This document shows, piece after piece, positions 48,146 through 60,417 of a stretch of DNA of 64,000 bases (its first letter is position 1; every line of letters begins with the position of its first letter). A program made the translations under genes and the position numbers. Origin of the DNA: Rhynochetos jubatus (taxonomy: Eukaryota; Chordata; Aves; Eurypygiformes; Rhynochetidae); NCBI GenBank assembly GCA_027574665.1, contig CM050676.1, positions 6,810,157 through 6,874,156 of the forward strand. Reading direction: 5' to 3'. Below the pieces are notes generated by a model, which worked only from the letters and a program-made list of their open reading frames with translations, did no database searches and was not told where the DNA came from.

Positions 48146-50033
48146 AGACGCTTCAACGAGCCGCGCATTCGAGCCTCTCCGAGCCTGTTAGCACAGAGAA
48201 GGTGACCCTGTGGATTTCGACTTTCCCGGGGATCCAGAGCTCTGTCTTAAGAGGCATGCAGTGCTCTGCCAAAACAAACAAGGTTTCGCTAAGAAATTCC
48301 CTCGTAGCTCTTTCCCTTTTGGAGGAAAAGGGAGAGGTTTGTTTCTAAGCTTTGCAAGCGGTCCCGCGCTCTGCCGAAAAGGGAACGAACTGCTGGAGCA
48401 CAGCGAGAGAAAACAGCGTAAGCAATTCCTTCCTAGCTCTTTCTGTTGCCGAGGAACTGTGGCACTGTTGGAAGTGGAGATTGCAAGCAACACAGCGATC
48501 CGGCTGCTCTGGCACGCAGTGCTCTGCAAGGGCGCAGCAAGAAGGGACAAGAAATTCTCTCCTAACTCTTTCTGTTTGGTCGCATTACAGTGCTGCTTCA
48601 GATGTCCGTGTTCGGGCAGACGCTTCAACGAGCCGCGCATTCCAGCCTCTCCGAGCCTGTTAGCACAGAGAAGGTGACCCTGTGGATTTCGACTTTCCCG
48701 GGGATACAGAGCTCTGTCTTAAGAGGCATGCAGTGCTCTGCCAAAACAAACAAGGTTTCGCTAAGAAATTCCCTCGTAGCTCTTTCCCTTTTGGAGGAAA
48801 AGGGAGAGGTTTGTTTCTAAGCTTTGCAAGCGGTCCCGCGCTCTGCCGAAAAGGGAACGAACTGCTAGAGCACAGCGAGAGAAAACAGCGTAAGCAATTC
48901 CTTCCTAGCTCTTTCTGTTGCCGAGGAACTGTGGCACTGTTGGAACTGGAGATTGCAAGCAACACAGCGATCCGGCTGCTCTGGCACGCAGTGCTCTGCA
49001 AAGGCGCAGCAAGAAGGGACAAGAAATTCTCTCCTAACTCTTTCTGTTTGGTCGCATTACAGTGCTGCTTCAGATGTCCGTGTTCGGGCAGACGCTTCAA
49101 CGAGCCGCGCATTCCAGCCTCTCCGAGCCTGTTAGCACAGAGAAGGTGACCCTGTGGATTTCGACTTTCCCGGGGATAGAGAGCTCTGTCTTAAGAGGCA
49201 TGCAGTGCTCTGCCAAAACAAACAAGGTTTCGCTAAGAAATTCCCTCGTAGCTCTTTCCCTTTTGGAGGAAAAGGGAGAGGTTTGTTTCTAAGCTTTGCA
49301 AGCGGTCCCGCGCTCTGCCGAAAAGGGAACGAACTGCTAGAGCACAGCGAGAGAAAACAGCGCAAGCAATTCCTTCCTAGCTCTTTCTGTTGCCGAGGAA
49401 CTGTGGCACTGTTGGAACTGGAGATTGCAAGCAACACAGCGATCCGGCTGCTCTGGCACGCAGTGCTCTTCAAAGGCGCAGCAAGAAGGGACAAGAAATT
49501 CTCTCCTAACTCTTTCTGTTTGGTCGCATTACAGTGCTGCTTCAGATGTCCGTGTTCGGGCAGACGCTTCAACGAGCCGCGCATTCCAGCCTCTCCGAGC
49601 CTGTTAGCACAGAGAAGGTGTCCCCCTGGATTTCGACTTTCGCGGGGATACAGAGCTCTGTCTTAAGAGGCATGCAGTGCTCTGCCAAAACAAACAAGGT
49701 TTCGCTAAGAAATTCCCTCGTAGCTCTTTCCCTTTTGGAGGAAAAGGGAGAGGTTTGTTTCTAAGCTTTGCAAGCGGTCCCGCGCTCTGCCGAAAAGGGA
49801 ACGAACTGCTAGAGCACAGCGAGAGAAAACAGCGCAAGCAATTCCTTCCTAGCTCTTTCTGTTGCCGAGGAACTGTGGCACTGTTGGAACTGGAGATTGC
49901 AAGCAACACAGCGATCCGGCTGCTCTGGCACGCAGTGCTCTGCAAAGGCGCAGCAAGAAGGGACAAGAAATTCTCTCCTAACTCTTTCTGTTTGGTCGCA
50001 TTACAGTGCTGCTTCAGATGTCCGTGTTCGGGC
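48146..50033. repeat. Right-domain block, units 103-106
   Basis: The order is G329+BamHI allele+G250, plain with C26, T381+G90, and the T60/C64/C65 cluster with G81. Units 116-119 (54282-56169) show the same order 13 units (6,136 bp) away with the same rare T381 and G250. The blocks diverge at unit 107 versus 120. Confidence 0.85.
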
Positions 50034-52865
50034 AGACGCTTCAACGAGCCGCGCATTCGAGCCTCTCCGAGCCTGTTAGCACAGAGAAGGTGACCCTGTG
50101 GATTTCGACTTTCCCGGGGATACAGAGCTCTGTCTTAAGAGGCATGCAGTGCTCTGCCAAAACAAACAAGGTTTCCCTAAGAAATTCCCTCGTAGCTCTT
50201 TCCCTTTTGGAGGAAAAGGGAGAGGTTTGTTTCTAAGCTTTGCAAGCGGTCCCGCGCTCTGCCGAAAAGGGAACGAACTGCTAGAGCACAGCGAGAGAAA
50301 ACAGCGCAAGCAATTCCTTCCTAGCTCTTTCTGTTGCCGAGGAACTGTGGCACTGTTGGAACTGGAGATTGCAAGCAACACAGCGATCCGGCTGCTCTGG
50401 CACGCAGTGCTCTGCAAAGGCGCAGCAAGAAGGGACAAGAAATTCTCTCCTAACTCTTTCTGTTTGGTCGCATTACAGTGCTGCTTCAGATGTCCGTGTT
50501 CGGGCAGACGCTTCAACGAGCCGCGCATTCGAGCCTCTCCGAGCCTGTTAGCACAGAGAAGGTGACCCTGTGGATTTCGACTTTCGCGGGGATACAGAGC
50601 TCTGTCTTAAGAGGCATGCAGTGCTCTGCCAAAACAAACAAGGTTTCGCTAAGAAATTCCCTCGTAGCTCTTTCCCTTTTGGAGGAAAAGGGAGAGGTTT
50701 GTTTCTAAGCTTTGCAAGCGGTCCCGCGCTCTGCCGAAAAGGGAACGAACTGCTAGAGCACAGCGAGAGAAAACAGCGCAAGCAATTCCTTCCTAGCTCT
50801 TTCTGTTGCCGAGGAACTGTGGCACTGTTGGAAGTGGAGATTGCAAGCAACACAGCGATCCGGCTGCTCTGGCACGCAGTGCTCTGCAAAGGCGCAGCAA
50901 GAAGGGACAAGAAATTCTCTCCTAACTCTTTCTGTTTGGTCGCATTACAGTGCTGCTTCAGATGTCCGTGTTCGGGCAGACGCTTCAACGAGCCGCGCAT
51001 TCGAGCCTCTCCGAGCCTGTTAGCACAGAGAAGGTGACCCTGTGGATTTCGACTTTCCCGGGGATCCAGAGCTCTGTCTTAAGAGGCATGCAGTGCTCTG
51101 CCAAAACAAACAAGGTTTCGCTAAGAAATTCCCTCGTAGCTCTTTCCCTTTTGGAGGAAAAGGGAGAGGTTTGTTTCTAAGCTTTGCAAGCGGTCCCGCG
51201 CTCTGCCGAAAAGGGAACGAACTGCTAGAGCACAGCGAGAGAAAACAGCGTAAGCAATTCCTTCCTAGCTCTTTCTGTTGCCGAGGAACTGTGGCACTGT
51301 TGGAACTGGAGATTGCAAGCAACACAGCGATCCGGCTGCTCTGGCACGCAGTGCTCTGCAAAGGCGCAGCAAGAAGGGACAAGAAATTCTCTCCTAACTC
51401 TTTCTGTTTGGTCGCATTACAGTGCTGCTTCAGATGTCCGTGTTCGGGCAGACGCTTCAACGAGCCGCGCATTCGAGCCTCTCCGAGCCTGTTAGCACAG
51501 AGAAGGTGACCCTGTGGATTTCGACTTTCCCGGGGATACAGAGCTCTGTCTTAAGAGGCATGCAGTGCTCTGCCAAAACAAACAAGGTTTCGCTAAGAAA
51601 TTCCCTCGTAGCTCTTTCCCTTTTGGAGGAAAAGGGAGAGGTTTGTTTCTAAGCTTTGCAAGCGGTCCCGCGCTCTGCCGAAAAGGGAACGAACTGCTAG
51701 AGCACAGCGAGAGAAAACAGCGTAAGCAATTCCTTCCGAGCTCTTTCTGTTGCCGAGGAACTGTGGCACTGTTGGAAGTGGAGATTGCAAGCAACACAGC
51801 GATCCGGCTGCTCTGGCACGCAGTGCTCTGCAAAGGCGCAGCAAGAAGGGACAAGAAATTCTCTCCTAACTCTTTCTGTTTGGTCGCATTACAGTGCTGC
51901 TTCAGATGTCCGTGTTCGGGCAGACGCTTCAACGAGCCGCGCATTCGAGCCTCTCCGAGCCTGTTAGCACAGAGAAGGTGACCCTGTGGATTTCGACTTT
52001 CCCGGGGATACAGAGCTCTGTCTTAAGAGGCATGCAGTGCTCTGCCAAAACAAACAAGGTTTCGCTAAGAAATTCCCTCGTAGCTCTTTCCCTTTTGGAG
52101 GAAAAGGGAGAGGTTTGTTTCTAAGCTTTGCAAGCGGTCCCGCGCTCTGCCGAAAAGGGAACGAACTGCTGGAGCACAGCGAGAGAAAACAGCGTAAGCA
52201 ATTCCTTCCTAGCTCTTTCTGTTGCCGAGGAACTGTGGCACTCTTGGAACTGGAGATTGCAAGCAACACAGCGATCCGGCTGCTCTGGCACGCAGTGCTC
52301 TGCAAGGGCGCAGCAAGAAGGGACAAGAAATTCTCTCCTAACTCTTTCTGTTTGGTCGCATTACAGTGCTGCTTCAGATGTCCGTGTTCGGGCAGACGCT
52401 TCAACGAGCCGCGCATTCGAGCCTCTCCGAGCCTGTTAGCACAGAGAAGGTGACCCTGTGGATTTCGACTTTCGCGGGGATACAGAGCTCTGTCTTAAGA
52501 GGCATGCAGTGCTCTGCCAAAACAAACAAGGTTTCGCTAAGAAATTCCCTCGTAGCTCTTTCCCTTTTGGAGGAAAAGGGAGAGGTTTGTTTCTAAGCTT
52601 TGCAAGCGGTCCCGCGCTCTGCCGAAAAGGGAACGAACTGCTAGAGCACAGCGAGAGAAAACAGCGTAAGCAATTCCTTCCTAGCTCTTTCTGTTGCCGA
52701 GGAACTGTGGCACTGTTGGAAGTGGAGATTGCAAGCAACACAGCGATCCGGCTGCTCTGGCACGCAGTGCTCTGCAAAGGCGCAGCAAGAAGGGACAAGA
52801 AATTCTCTCCTAACTCTTTCTGTTTGGTCGCATTACAGTGCTGCTTCAGATGTCCGTGTTCGGGC
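49090..52865. repeat. Eight-unit block, first copy (units 105-112)
   Basis: Every variable site I scored in these eight units is the same in units 127-134, 22 units (10,384 bp) to the right. This includes rare states: T381 (unit 105), the T60/C64/C65 cluster (106), C143 (107), the BamHI allele (109), G289 (110), and G250 with C322 and G385 (111). The T/C pattern at site 274 also agrees in all eight. The match ends at unit 113 versus 135, where site 26 differs. The block is 3,776 bp and is the longest near-exact duplication I see. Confidence 0.9.
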
Positions 52866-55800
52866 AGACGCTTCAACGAGCCGCGCATTCGAGCCTCTCC
52901 GAGCCTGTTAGCACAGAGAAGGTGACCCTGTGGATTTCGACTTTCCCGGGGATACAGAGCTCTGTCTTAAGAGGCATGCAGTGCTCTGCCAAAACAAACA
53001 AGGTTTCCCTAAGAAATTCCCTCGTAGCTCTTTCCCTTTTGGAGGAAAATGGAGAGGTTTGTTTCTAAGCTTTGCAAGCGGTCCCGCGCTCTGCCGAAAA
53101 GGGAACGAACTGCTAGAGCACAGCGAGAGAAAACAGCGCAAGCAATTCCTTCCTAGCTCTTTCTGTTGCCGAGGAACTGTGGCACTGTTGGAACTGGAGA
53201 TTGCAAGCAACACAGCGATCCGGCTGCTCTGGCACGCAGTGCTCTGCAAAGGCGCAGCAAGAAGGGACAAGAAATTCTCTCCTAACTCTTTCTGTTTGCT
53301 CGCATTACAGTGCTGCTTCAGATGTCCGTGTTCGGGCAGACGCTTCAACGAGCCGCGCATTCGAGCCTCTCCGAGCCTGTTAGCACAGAGAAGGTGACCC
53401 TGTGGATTTCGACTTTCGCGGGGATACAGAGCTCTGTCTTAAGAGGCATGCAGTGCTCTGCCAAAACAAACAAGGTTTCGCTAAGAAATTCCCTCGTAGC
53501 TCTTTCCCTTTTGGAGGAAAAGGGAGAGGTTTGTTTCTAAGCTTTGCAAGCGGTCCCGCGCTCTGCCGAAAAGGGAACGAACTGCTAGAGCACAGCGAGA
53601 GAAAACAGCGCAAGCAATTCCTTCCTAGCTCTTTCTGTTGCCGAGGAACTGTGGCACTGTTGGAACTGGAGATTGCAAGCAACACAGCGATCCGGCTGCT
53701 CTGGCACGCAGTGCTCTGCAAAGGCGCAGCAAGAAGGGACAAGAAATTCTCTCCTAACTCTTTCTGTTTGGTCGCATTACAGTGCTGCTTCAGATGTCCG
53801 TGTTCGGGCAGACGCTTCAACGAGCCGCGCATTCGAGCCTCTCCGAGCCTGTTAGCACAGAGAAGGTGACCCTGTGGATTTCGACTTTCCCGGGGATCCA
53901 GAGCTCTGTCTTAAGAGGCATGCAGTGCTCTGCCAAAACAAACAAGGTTTCGCTAAGAAATTCCCTCGTAGCTCTTTCCCTTTTGGAGGAAAAGGGAGAG
54001 GTTTGTTTCTAAGCTTTGCAAGCGGTCCCGCGCTCTGCCGAAAAGGGAACGAACTGCTAGAGCACAGCGAGAGAAAACAGCGCAAGCAATTCCTTCCTAG
54101 CTCTTTCTGTTGCCGAGGAACTGTGGCACTGTTGGAAGTGGAGATTGCAAGCAACACAGCGATCCGGCTGCTCTGGCACGCAGTGCTCTGCAAAGGCGCA
54201 GCAAGAAGGGACAAGAAATTCTCTCCTAACTCTTTCTGTTTGGTCGCATTACAGTGCTGCTTCAGATGTCCGTGTTCGGGCAGACGCTTCAACGAGCCGC
54301 GCATTCGAGCCTCTCCGAGCCTGTTAGCACAGAGAAGGTGACCCTGTGGATTTCGACTTTCCCGGGGATCCAGAGCTCTGTCTTAAGAGGCATGCAGTGC
54401 TCTGCCAAAACAAACAAGGTTTCGCTAAGAAATTCCCTCGTAGCTCTTTCCCTTTTGGAGGAAAAGGGAGAGGTTTGTTTCTAAGCTTTGCAAGCGGTCC
54501 CGCGCTCTGCCGAAAAGGGAACGAACTGCTGGAGCACAGCGAGAGAAAACAGCGTAAGCAATTCCTTCCTAGCTCTTTCTGTTGCCGAGGAACTGTGGCA
54601 CTGTTGGAAGTGGAGATTGCAAGCAACACAGCGATCCGGCTGCTCTGGCACGCAGTGCTCTGCAAGGGCGCAGCAAGAAGGGACAAGAAATTCTCTCCTA
54701 ACTCTTTCTGTTTGGTCGCATTACAGTGCTGCTTCAGATGTCCGTGTTCGGGCAGACGCTTCAACGAGCCGCGCATTCCAGCCTCTCCGAGCCTGTTAGC
54801 ACAGAGAAGGTGACCCTGTGGATTTCGACTTTCCCGGGGATACAGAGCTCTGTCTTAAGAGGCATGCAGTGCTCTGCCAAAACAAACAAGGTTTCGCTAA
54901 GAAATTCCCTCGTAGCTCTTTCCCTTTTGGAGGAAAAGGGAGAGGTTTGTTTCTAAGCTTTGCAAGCGGTCCCGCGCTCTGCCGAAAAGGGAACGAACTG
55001 CTAGAGCACAGCGAGAGAAAACAGCGTAAGCAATTCCTTCCTAGCTCTTTCTGTTGCCGAGGAACTGTGGCACTGTTGGAACTGGAGATTGCAAGCAACA
55101 CAGCGATCCGGCTGCTCTGGCACGCAGTGCTCTGCAAAGGCGCAGCAAGAAGGGACAAGAAATTCTCTCCTAACTCTTTCTGTTTGGTCGCATTACAGTG
55201 CTGCTTCAGATGTCCGTGTTCGGGCAGACGCTTCAACGAGCCGCGCATTCCAGCCTCTCCGAGCCTGTTAGCACAGAGAAGGTGACCCTGTGGATTTCGA
55301 CTTTCCCGGGGATAGAGAGCTCTGTCTTAAGAGGCATGCAGTGCTCTGCCAAAACAAACAAGGTTTCGCTAAGAAATTCCCTCGTAGCTCTTTCCCTTTT
55401 GGAGGAAAAGGGAGAGGTTTGTTTCTAAGCTTTGCAAGCGGTCCCGCGCTCTGCCGAAAAGGGAACGAACTGCTAGAGCACAGCGAGAGAAAACAGCGCA
55501 AGCAATTCCTTCCTAGCTCTTTCTGTTGCCGAGGAACTGTGGCACTGTTGGAACTGGAGATTGCAAGCAACACAGCGATCCGGCTGCTCTGGCACGCAGT
55601 GCTCTTCAAAGGCGCAGCAAGAAGGGACAAGAAATTCTCTCCTAACTCTTTCTGTTTGGTCGCATTACAGTGCTGCTTCAGATGTCCGTGTTCGGGCAGA
55701 CGCTTCAACGAGCCGCGCATTCCAGCCTCTCCGAGCCTGTTAGCACAGAGAAGGTGTCCCCCTGGATTTCGACTTTCGCGGGGATACAGAGCTCTGTCTT

Positions 55801-56169
55801 AAGAGGCATGCAGTGCTCTGCCAAAACAAACAAGGTTTCGCTAAGAAATTCCCTCGTAGCTCTTTCCCTTTTGGAGGAAAAGGGAGAGGTTTGTTTCTAA
55901 GCTTTGCAAGCGGTCCCGCGCTCTGCCGAAAAGGGAACGAACTGCTAGAGCACAGCGAGAGAAAACAGCGCAAGCAATTCCTTCCTAGCTCTTTCTGTTG
56001 CCGAGGAACTGTGGCACTGTTGGAACTGGAGATTGCAAGCAACACAGCGATCCGGCTGCTCTGGCACGCAGTGCTCTGCAAAGGCGCAGCAAGAAGGGAC
56101 AAGAAATTCTCTCCTAACTCTTTCTGTTTGGTCGCATTACAGTGCTGCTTCAGATGTCCGTGTTCGGGC
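52394..56169. repeat. Higher-order block, units 112-119
   Basis: The order is G81+G329; C434; G81; G329+BamHI allele; G329+BamHI allele+G250; plain; T381+G90; cluster. Units 122-128 show the same order without the plain unit 117. Unit 113 differs from unit 123 at site 143 and by a private G-to-T at site 185 (53050), and unit 112 differs from unit 122 at site 460. Confidence 0.8.
54282..56169. repeat. Second copy of the 103-106 block (units 116-119)
   Basis: It repeats units 103-106 at every scored site, including T381 near 55605 and the cluster at 55757-55762. It is also the right end of the run 112-119, which is related to units 122-128. Confidence 0.85.
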
Positions 56170-57113
56170 AGACGCTTCAACGAGCCGCGCATTCGAGCCT
56201 CTCCGAGCCTGTTAGCACAGAGAAGGTGACCCTGTGGATTTCGACTTTCGCGGGGATACAGAGCTCTGTCTTAAGAGGCATGCAGTGCTCTGCCAAAACA
56301 AACAAGGTTTCACTAAGAAATTCCCTCGTAGCTCTTTCCCTTTTGGAGGAAAAGGGAGAGGTTTGTTTCTAAGCTTTGCAAGCGGTCCCGCGCTCTGCCG
56401 AAAAGGGAACGAACTGCTAGAGCACAGCGAGAGAAAACAGCGTAAGCAATTCCTTCCTAGCTCTTTCTGTTGCCGAGGAACTGTGGCACTGTTGGAAGTG
56501 GAGATTGCAAGCAACACAGCGATCCGGCTGCTCTGGCACGCAGTGCTCTGCAAAGGCGCAGCAAGAAGGGACAAGAAATTCTCTCCTAACTCTTTCTGTT
56601 TGGTCGCATTACAGTGCTGCTTCAGATGTCCGTGTTCGGGCAGACGCTTCAACGAGCCGCGCATTCGAGCCTCTCCGAGCCTGTTAGCACAGAGAAGGTG
56701 ACCCTGTGGATTTCGACTTTCCCGGGGATACAGAGCTCTGTCTTAAGAGGCATGCAGTGCTCTGCCAAAACAAACAAGGTTTCCCTAAGAAATTCCCTCG
56801 TAGCTCTTTCCCTTTTGGAGGAAAAGGGAGAGGTTTGTTTCTAAGCTTTGCAAGCGGTCCCGCGCTCTGCCGAAAAGGGAACGAACTGCTAGAGCACAGC
56901 GAGAGAAAACAGCGCAAGCAATTCCTTCCTAGCTCTTTCTGTTGCCGAGGAACTGTGGCACTGTTGGAACTGGAGATTGCAAGCAACACAGCGATCCGGC
57001 TGCTCTGGCACGCAGTGCTCTGCAAGGGCGCAGCAAGAAGGGACAAGAAATTCTCTCCTAACTCTTTCTGTTTGGTCGCATTACAGTGCTGCTTCAGATG
57101 TCCGTGTTCGGGC

Positions 57114-60100
57114 AGACGCTTCAACGAGCCGCGCATTCGAGCCTCTCCGAGCCTGTTAGCACAGAGAAGGTGACCCTGTGGATTTCGACTTTCGCGGGGA
57201 TACAGAGCTCTGTCTTAAGAGGCATGCAGTGCTCTGCCAAAACAAACAAGGTTTCGCTAAGAAATTCCCTCGTAGCTCTTTCCCTTTTGGAGGAAAAGGG
57301 AGAGGTTTGTTTCTAAGCTTTGCAAGCGGTCCCGCGCTCTGCCGAAAAGGGAACGAACTGCTAGAGCACAGCGAGAGAAAACAGCGTAAGCAATTCCTTC
57401 CTAGCTCTTTCTGTTGCCGAGGAACTGTGGCACTGTTGGAAGTGGAGATTGCAAGCAACACAGCGATCCGGCTGCTCTGGCACGCAGTGCTCTGCAAAGG
57501 CGCAGCAAGAAGGGACAAGAAATTCTCTCCTAACTCTTTCTGTTTGGTCGCATTACAGTGCTGCTTCAGATGGCCGTGTTCGGGCAGACGCTTCAACGAG
57601 CCGCGCATTCGAGCCTCTCCGAGCCTGTTAGCACAGAGAAGGTGACCCTGTGGATTTCGACTTTCCCGGGGATACAGAGCTCTGTCTTAAGAGGCATGCA
57701 GTGCTCTGCCAAAACAAACAAGGTTTCGCTAAGAAATTCCCTCGTAGCTCTTTCCCTTTTGGAGGAAAAGGGAGAGGTTTGTTTCTAAGCTTTGCAAGCG
57801 GTCCCGCGCTCTGCCGAAAAGGGAACGAACTGCTAGAGCACAGCGAGAGAAAACAGCGCAAGCAATTCCTTCCTAGCTCTTTCTGTTGCCGAGGAACTGT
57901 GGCACTGTTGGAACTGGAGATTGCAAGCAACACAGCGATCCGGCTGCTCTGGCACGCAGTGCTCTGCAAAGGCGCAGCAAGAAGGGACAAGAAATTCTCT
58001 CCTAACTCTTTCTGTTTGCTCGCATTACAGTGCTGCTTCAGATGTCCGTGTTCGGGCAGACGCTTCAACGAGCCGCGCATTCGAGCCTCTCCGAGCCTGT
58101 TAGCACAGAGAAGGTGACCCTGTGGATTTCGACTTTCGCGGGGATACAGAGCTCTGTCTTAAGAGGCATGCAGTGCTCTGCCAAAACAAACAAGGTTTCG
58201 CTAAGAAATTCCCTCGTAGCTCTTTCCCTTTTGGAGGAAAAGGGAGAGGTTTGTTTCTAAGCTTTGCAAGCGGTCCCGCGCTCTGCCGAAAAGGGAACGA
58301 ACTGCTAGAGCACAGCGAGAGAAAACAGCGCAAGCAATTCCTTCCTAGCTCTTTCTGTTGCCGAGGAACTGTGGCACTGTTGGAACTGGAGATTGCAAGC
58401 AACACAGCGATCCGGCTGCTCTGGCACGCAGTGCTCTGCAAAGGCGCAGCAAGAAGGGACAAGAAATTCTCTCCTAACTCTTTCTGTTTGGTCGCATTAC
58501 AGTGCTGCTTCAGATGTCCGTGTTCGGGCAGACGCTTCAACGAGCCGCGCATTCGAGCCTCTCCGAGCCTGTTAGCACAGAGAAGGTGACCCTGTGGATT
58601 TCGACTTTCCCGGGGATCCAGAGCTCTGTCTTAAGAGGCATGCAGTGCTCTGCCAAAACAAACAAGGTTTCGCTAAGAAATTCCCTCGTAGCTCTTTCCC
58701 TTTTGGAGGAAAAGGGAGAGGTTTGTTTCTAAGCTTTGCAAGCGGTCCCGCGCTCTGCCGAAAAGGGAACGAACTGCTAGAGCACAGCGAGAGAAAACAG
58801 CGCAAGCAATTCCTTCCTAGCTCTTTCTGTTGCCGAGGAACTGTGGCACTGTTGGAAGTGGAGATTGCAAGCAACACAGCGATCCGGCTGCTCTGGCACG
58901 CAGTGCTCTGCAAAGGCGCAGCAAGAAGGGACAAGAAATTCTCTCCTAACTCTTTCTGTTTGGTCGCATTACAGTGCTGCTTCAGATGTCCGTGTTCGGG
59001 CAGACGCTTCAACGAGCCGCGCATTCGAGCCTCTCCGAGCCTGTTAGCACAGAGAAGGTGACCCTGTGGATTTCGACTTTCCCGGGGATCCAGAGCTCTG
59101 TCTTAAGAGGCATGCAGTGCTCTGCCAAAACAAACAAGGTTTCGCTAAGAAATTCCCTCGTAGCTCTTTCCCTTTTGGAGGAAAAGGGAGAGGTTTGTTT
59201 CTAAGCTTTGCAAGCGGTCCCGCGCTCTGCCGAAAAGGGAACGAACTGCTGGAGCACAGCGAGAGAAAACAGCGTAAGCAATTCCTTCCTAGCTCTTTCT
59301 GTTGCCGAGGAACTGTGGCACTGTTGGAAGTGGAGATTGCAAGCAACACAGCGATCCGGCTGCTCTGGCACGCAGTGCTCTGCAAGGGCGCAGCAAGAAG
59401 GGACAAGAAATTCTCTCCTAACTCTTTCTGTTTGGTCGCATTACAGTGCTGCTTCAGATGTCCGTGTTCGGGCAGACGCTTCAACGAGCCGCGCATTCCA
59501 GCCTCTCCGAGCCTGTTAGCACAGAGAAGGTGACCCTGTGGATTTCGACTTTCCCGGGGATAGAGAGCTCTGTCTTAAGAGGCATGCAGTGCTCTGCCAA
59601 AACAAACAAGGTTTCGCTAAGAAATTCCCTCGTAGCTCTTTCCCTTTTGGAGGAAAAGGGAGAGGTTTGTTTCTAAGCTTTGCAAGCGGTCCCGCGCTCT
59701 GCCGAAAAGGGAACGAACTGCTAGAGCACAGCGAGAGAAAACAGCGCAAGCAATTCCTTCCTAGCTCTTTCTGTTGCCGAGGAACTGTGGCACTGTTGGA
59801 ACTGGAGATTGCAAGCAACACAGCGATCCGGCTGCTCTGGCACGCAGTGCTCTTCAAAGGCGCAGCAAGAAGGGACAAGAAATTCTCTCCTAACTCTTTC
59901 TGTTTGGTCGCATTACAGTGCTGCTTCAGATGTCCGTGTTCGGGCAGACGCTTCAACGAGCCGCGCATTCCAGCCTCTCCGAGCCTGTTAGCACAGAGAA
60001 GGTGTCCCCCTGGATTTCGACTTTCGCGGGGATACAGAGCTCTGTCTTAAGAGGCATGCAGTGCTCTGCCAAAACAAACAAGGTTTCGCTAAGAAATTCC

Positions 60101-60417
60101 CTCGTAGCTCTTTCCCTTTTGGAGGAAAAGGGAGAGGTTTGTTTCTAAGCTTTGCAAGCGGTCCCGCGCTCTGCCGAAAAGGGAACGAACTGCTAGAGCA
60201 CAGCGAGAGAAAACAGCGCAAGCAATTCCTTCCTAGCTCTTTCTGTTGCCGAGGAACTGTGGCACTGTTGGAACTGGAGATTGCAAGCAACACAGCGATC
60301 CGGCTGCTCTGGCACGCAGTGCTCTGCAAAGGCGCAGCAAGAAGGGACAAGAAATTCTCTCCTAACTCTTTCTGTTTGGTCGCATTACAGTGCTGCTTCA
60401 GATGTCCGTGTTCGGGC
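57114..60417. repeat. Higher-order block, units 122-128, one unit shorter
   Basis: It corresponds to units 112-116 and 118-119. The counterpart of unit 117 is missing, so the offset falls from ten units (4,720 bp) to nine (4,248 bp). This is a direct footprint of unequal exchange by one unit. Confidence 0.8.
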
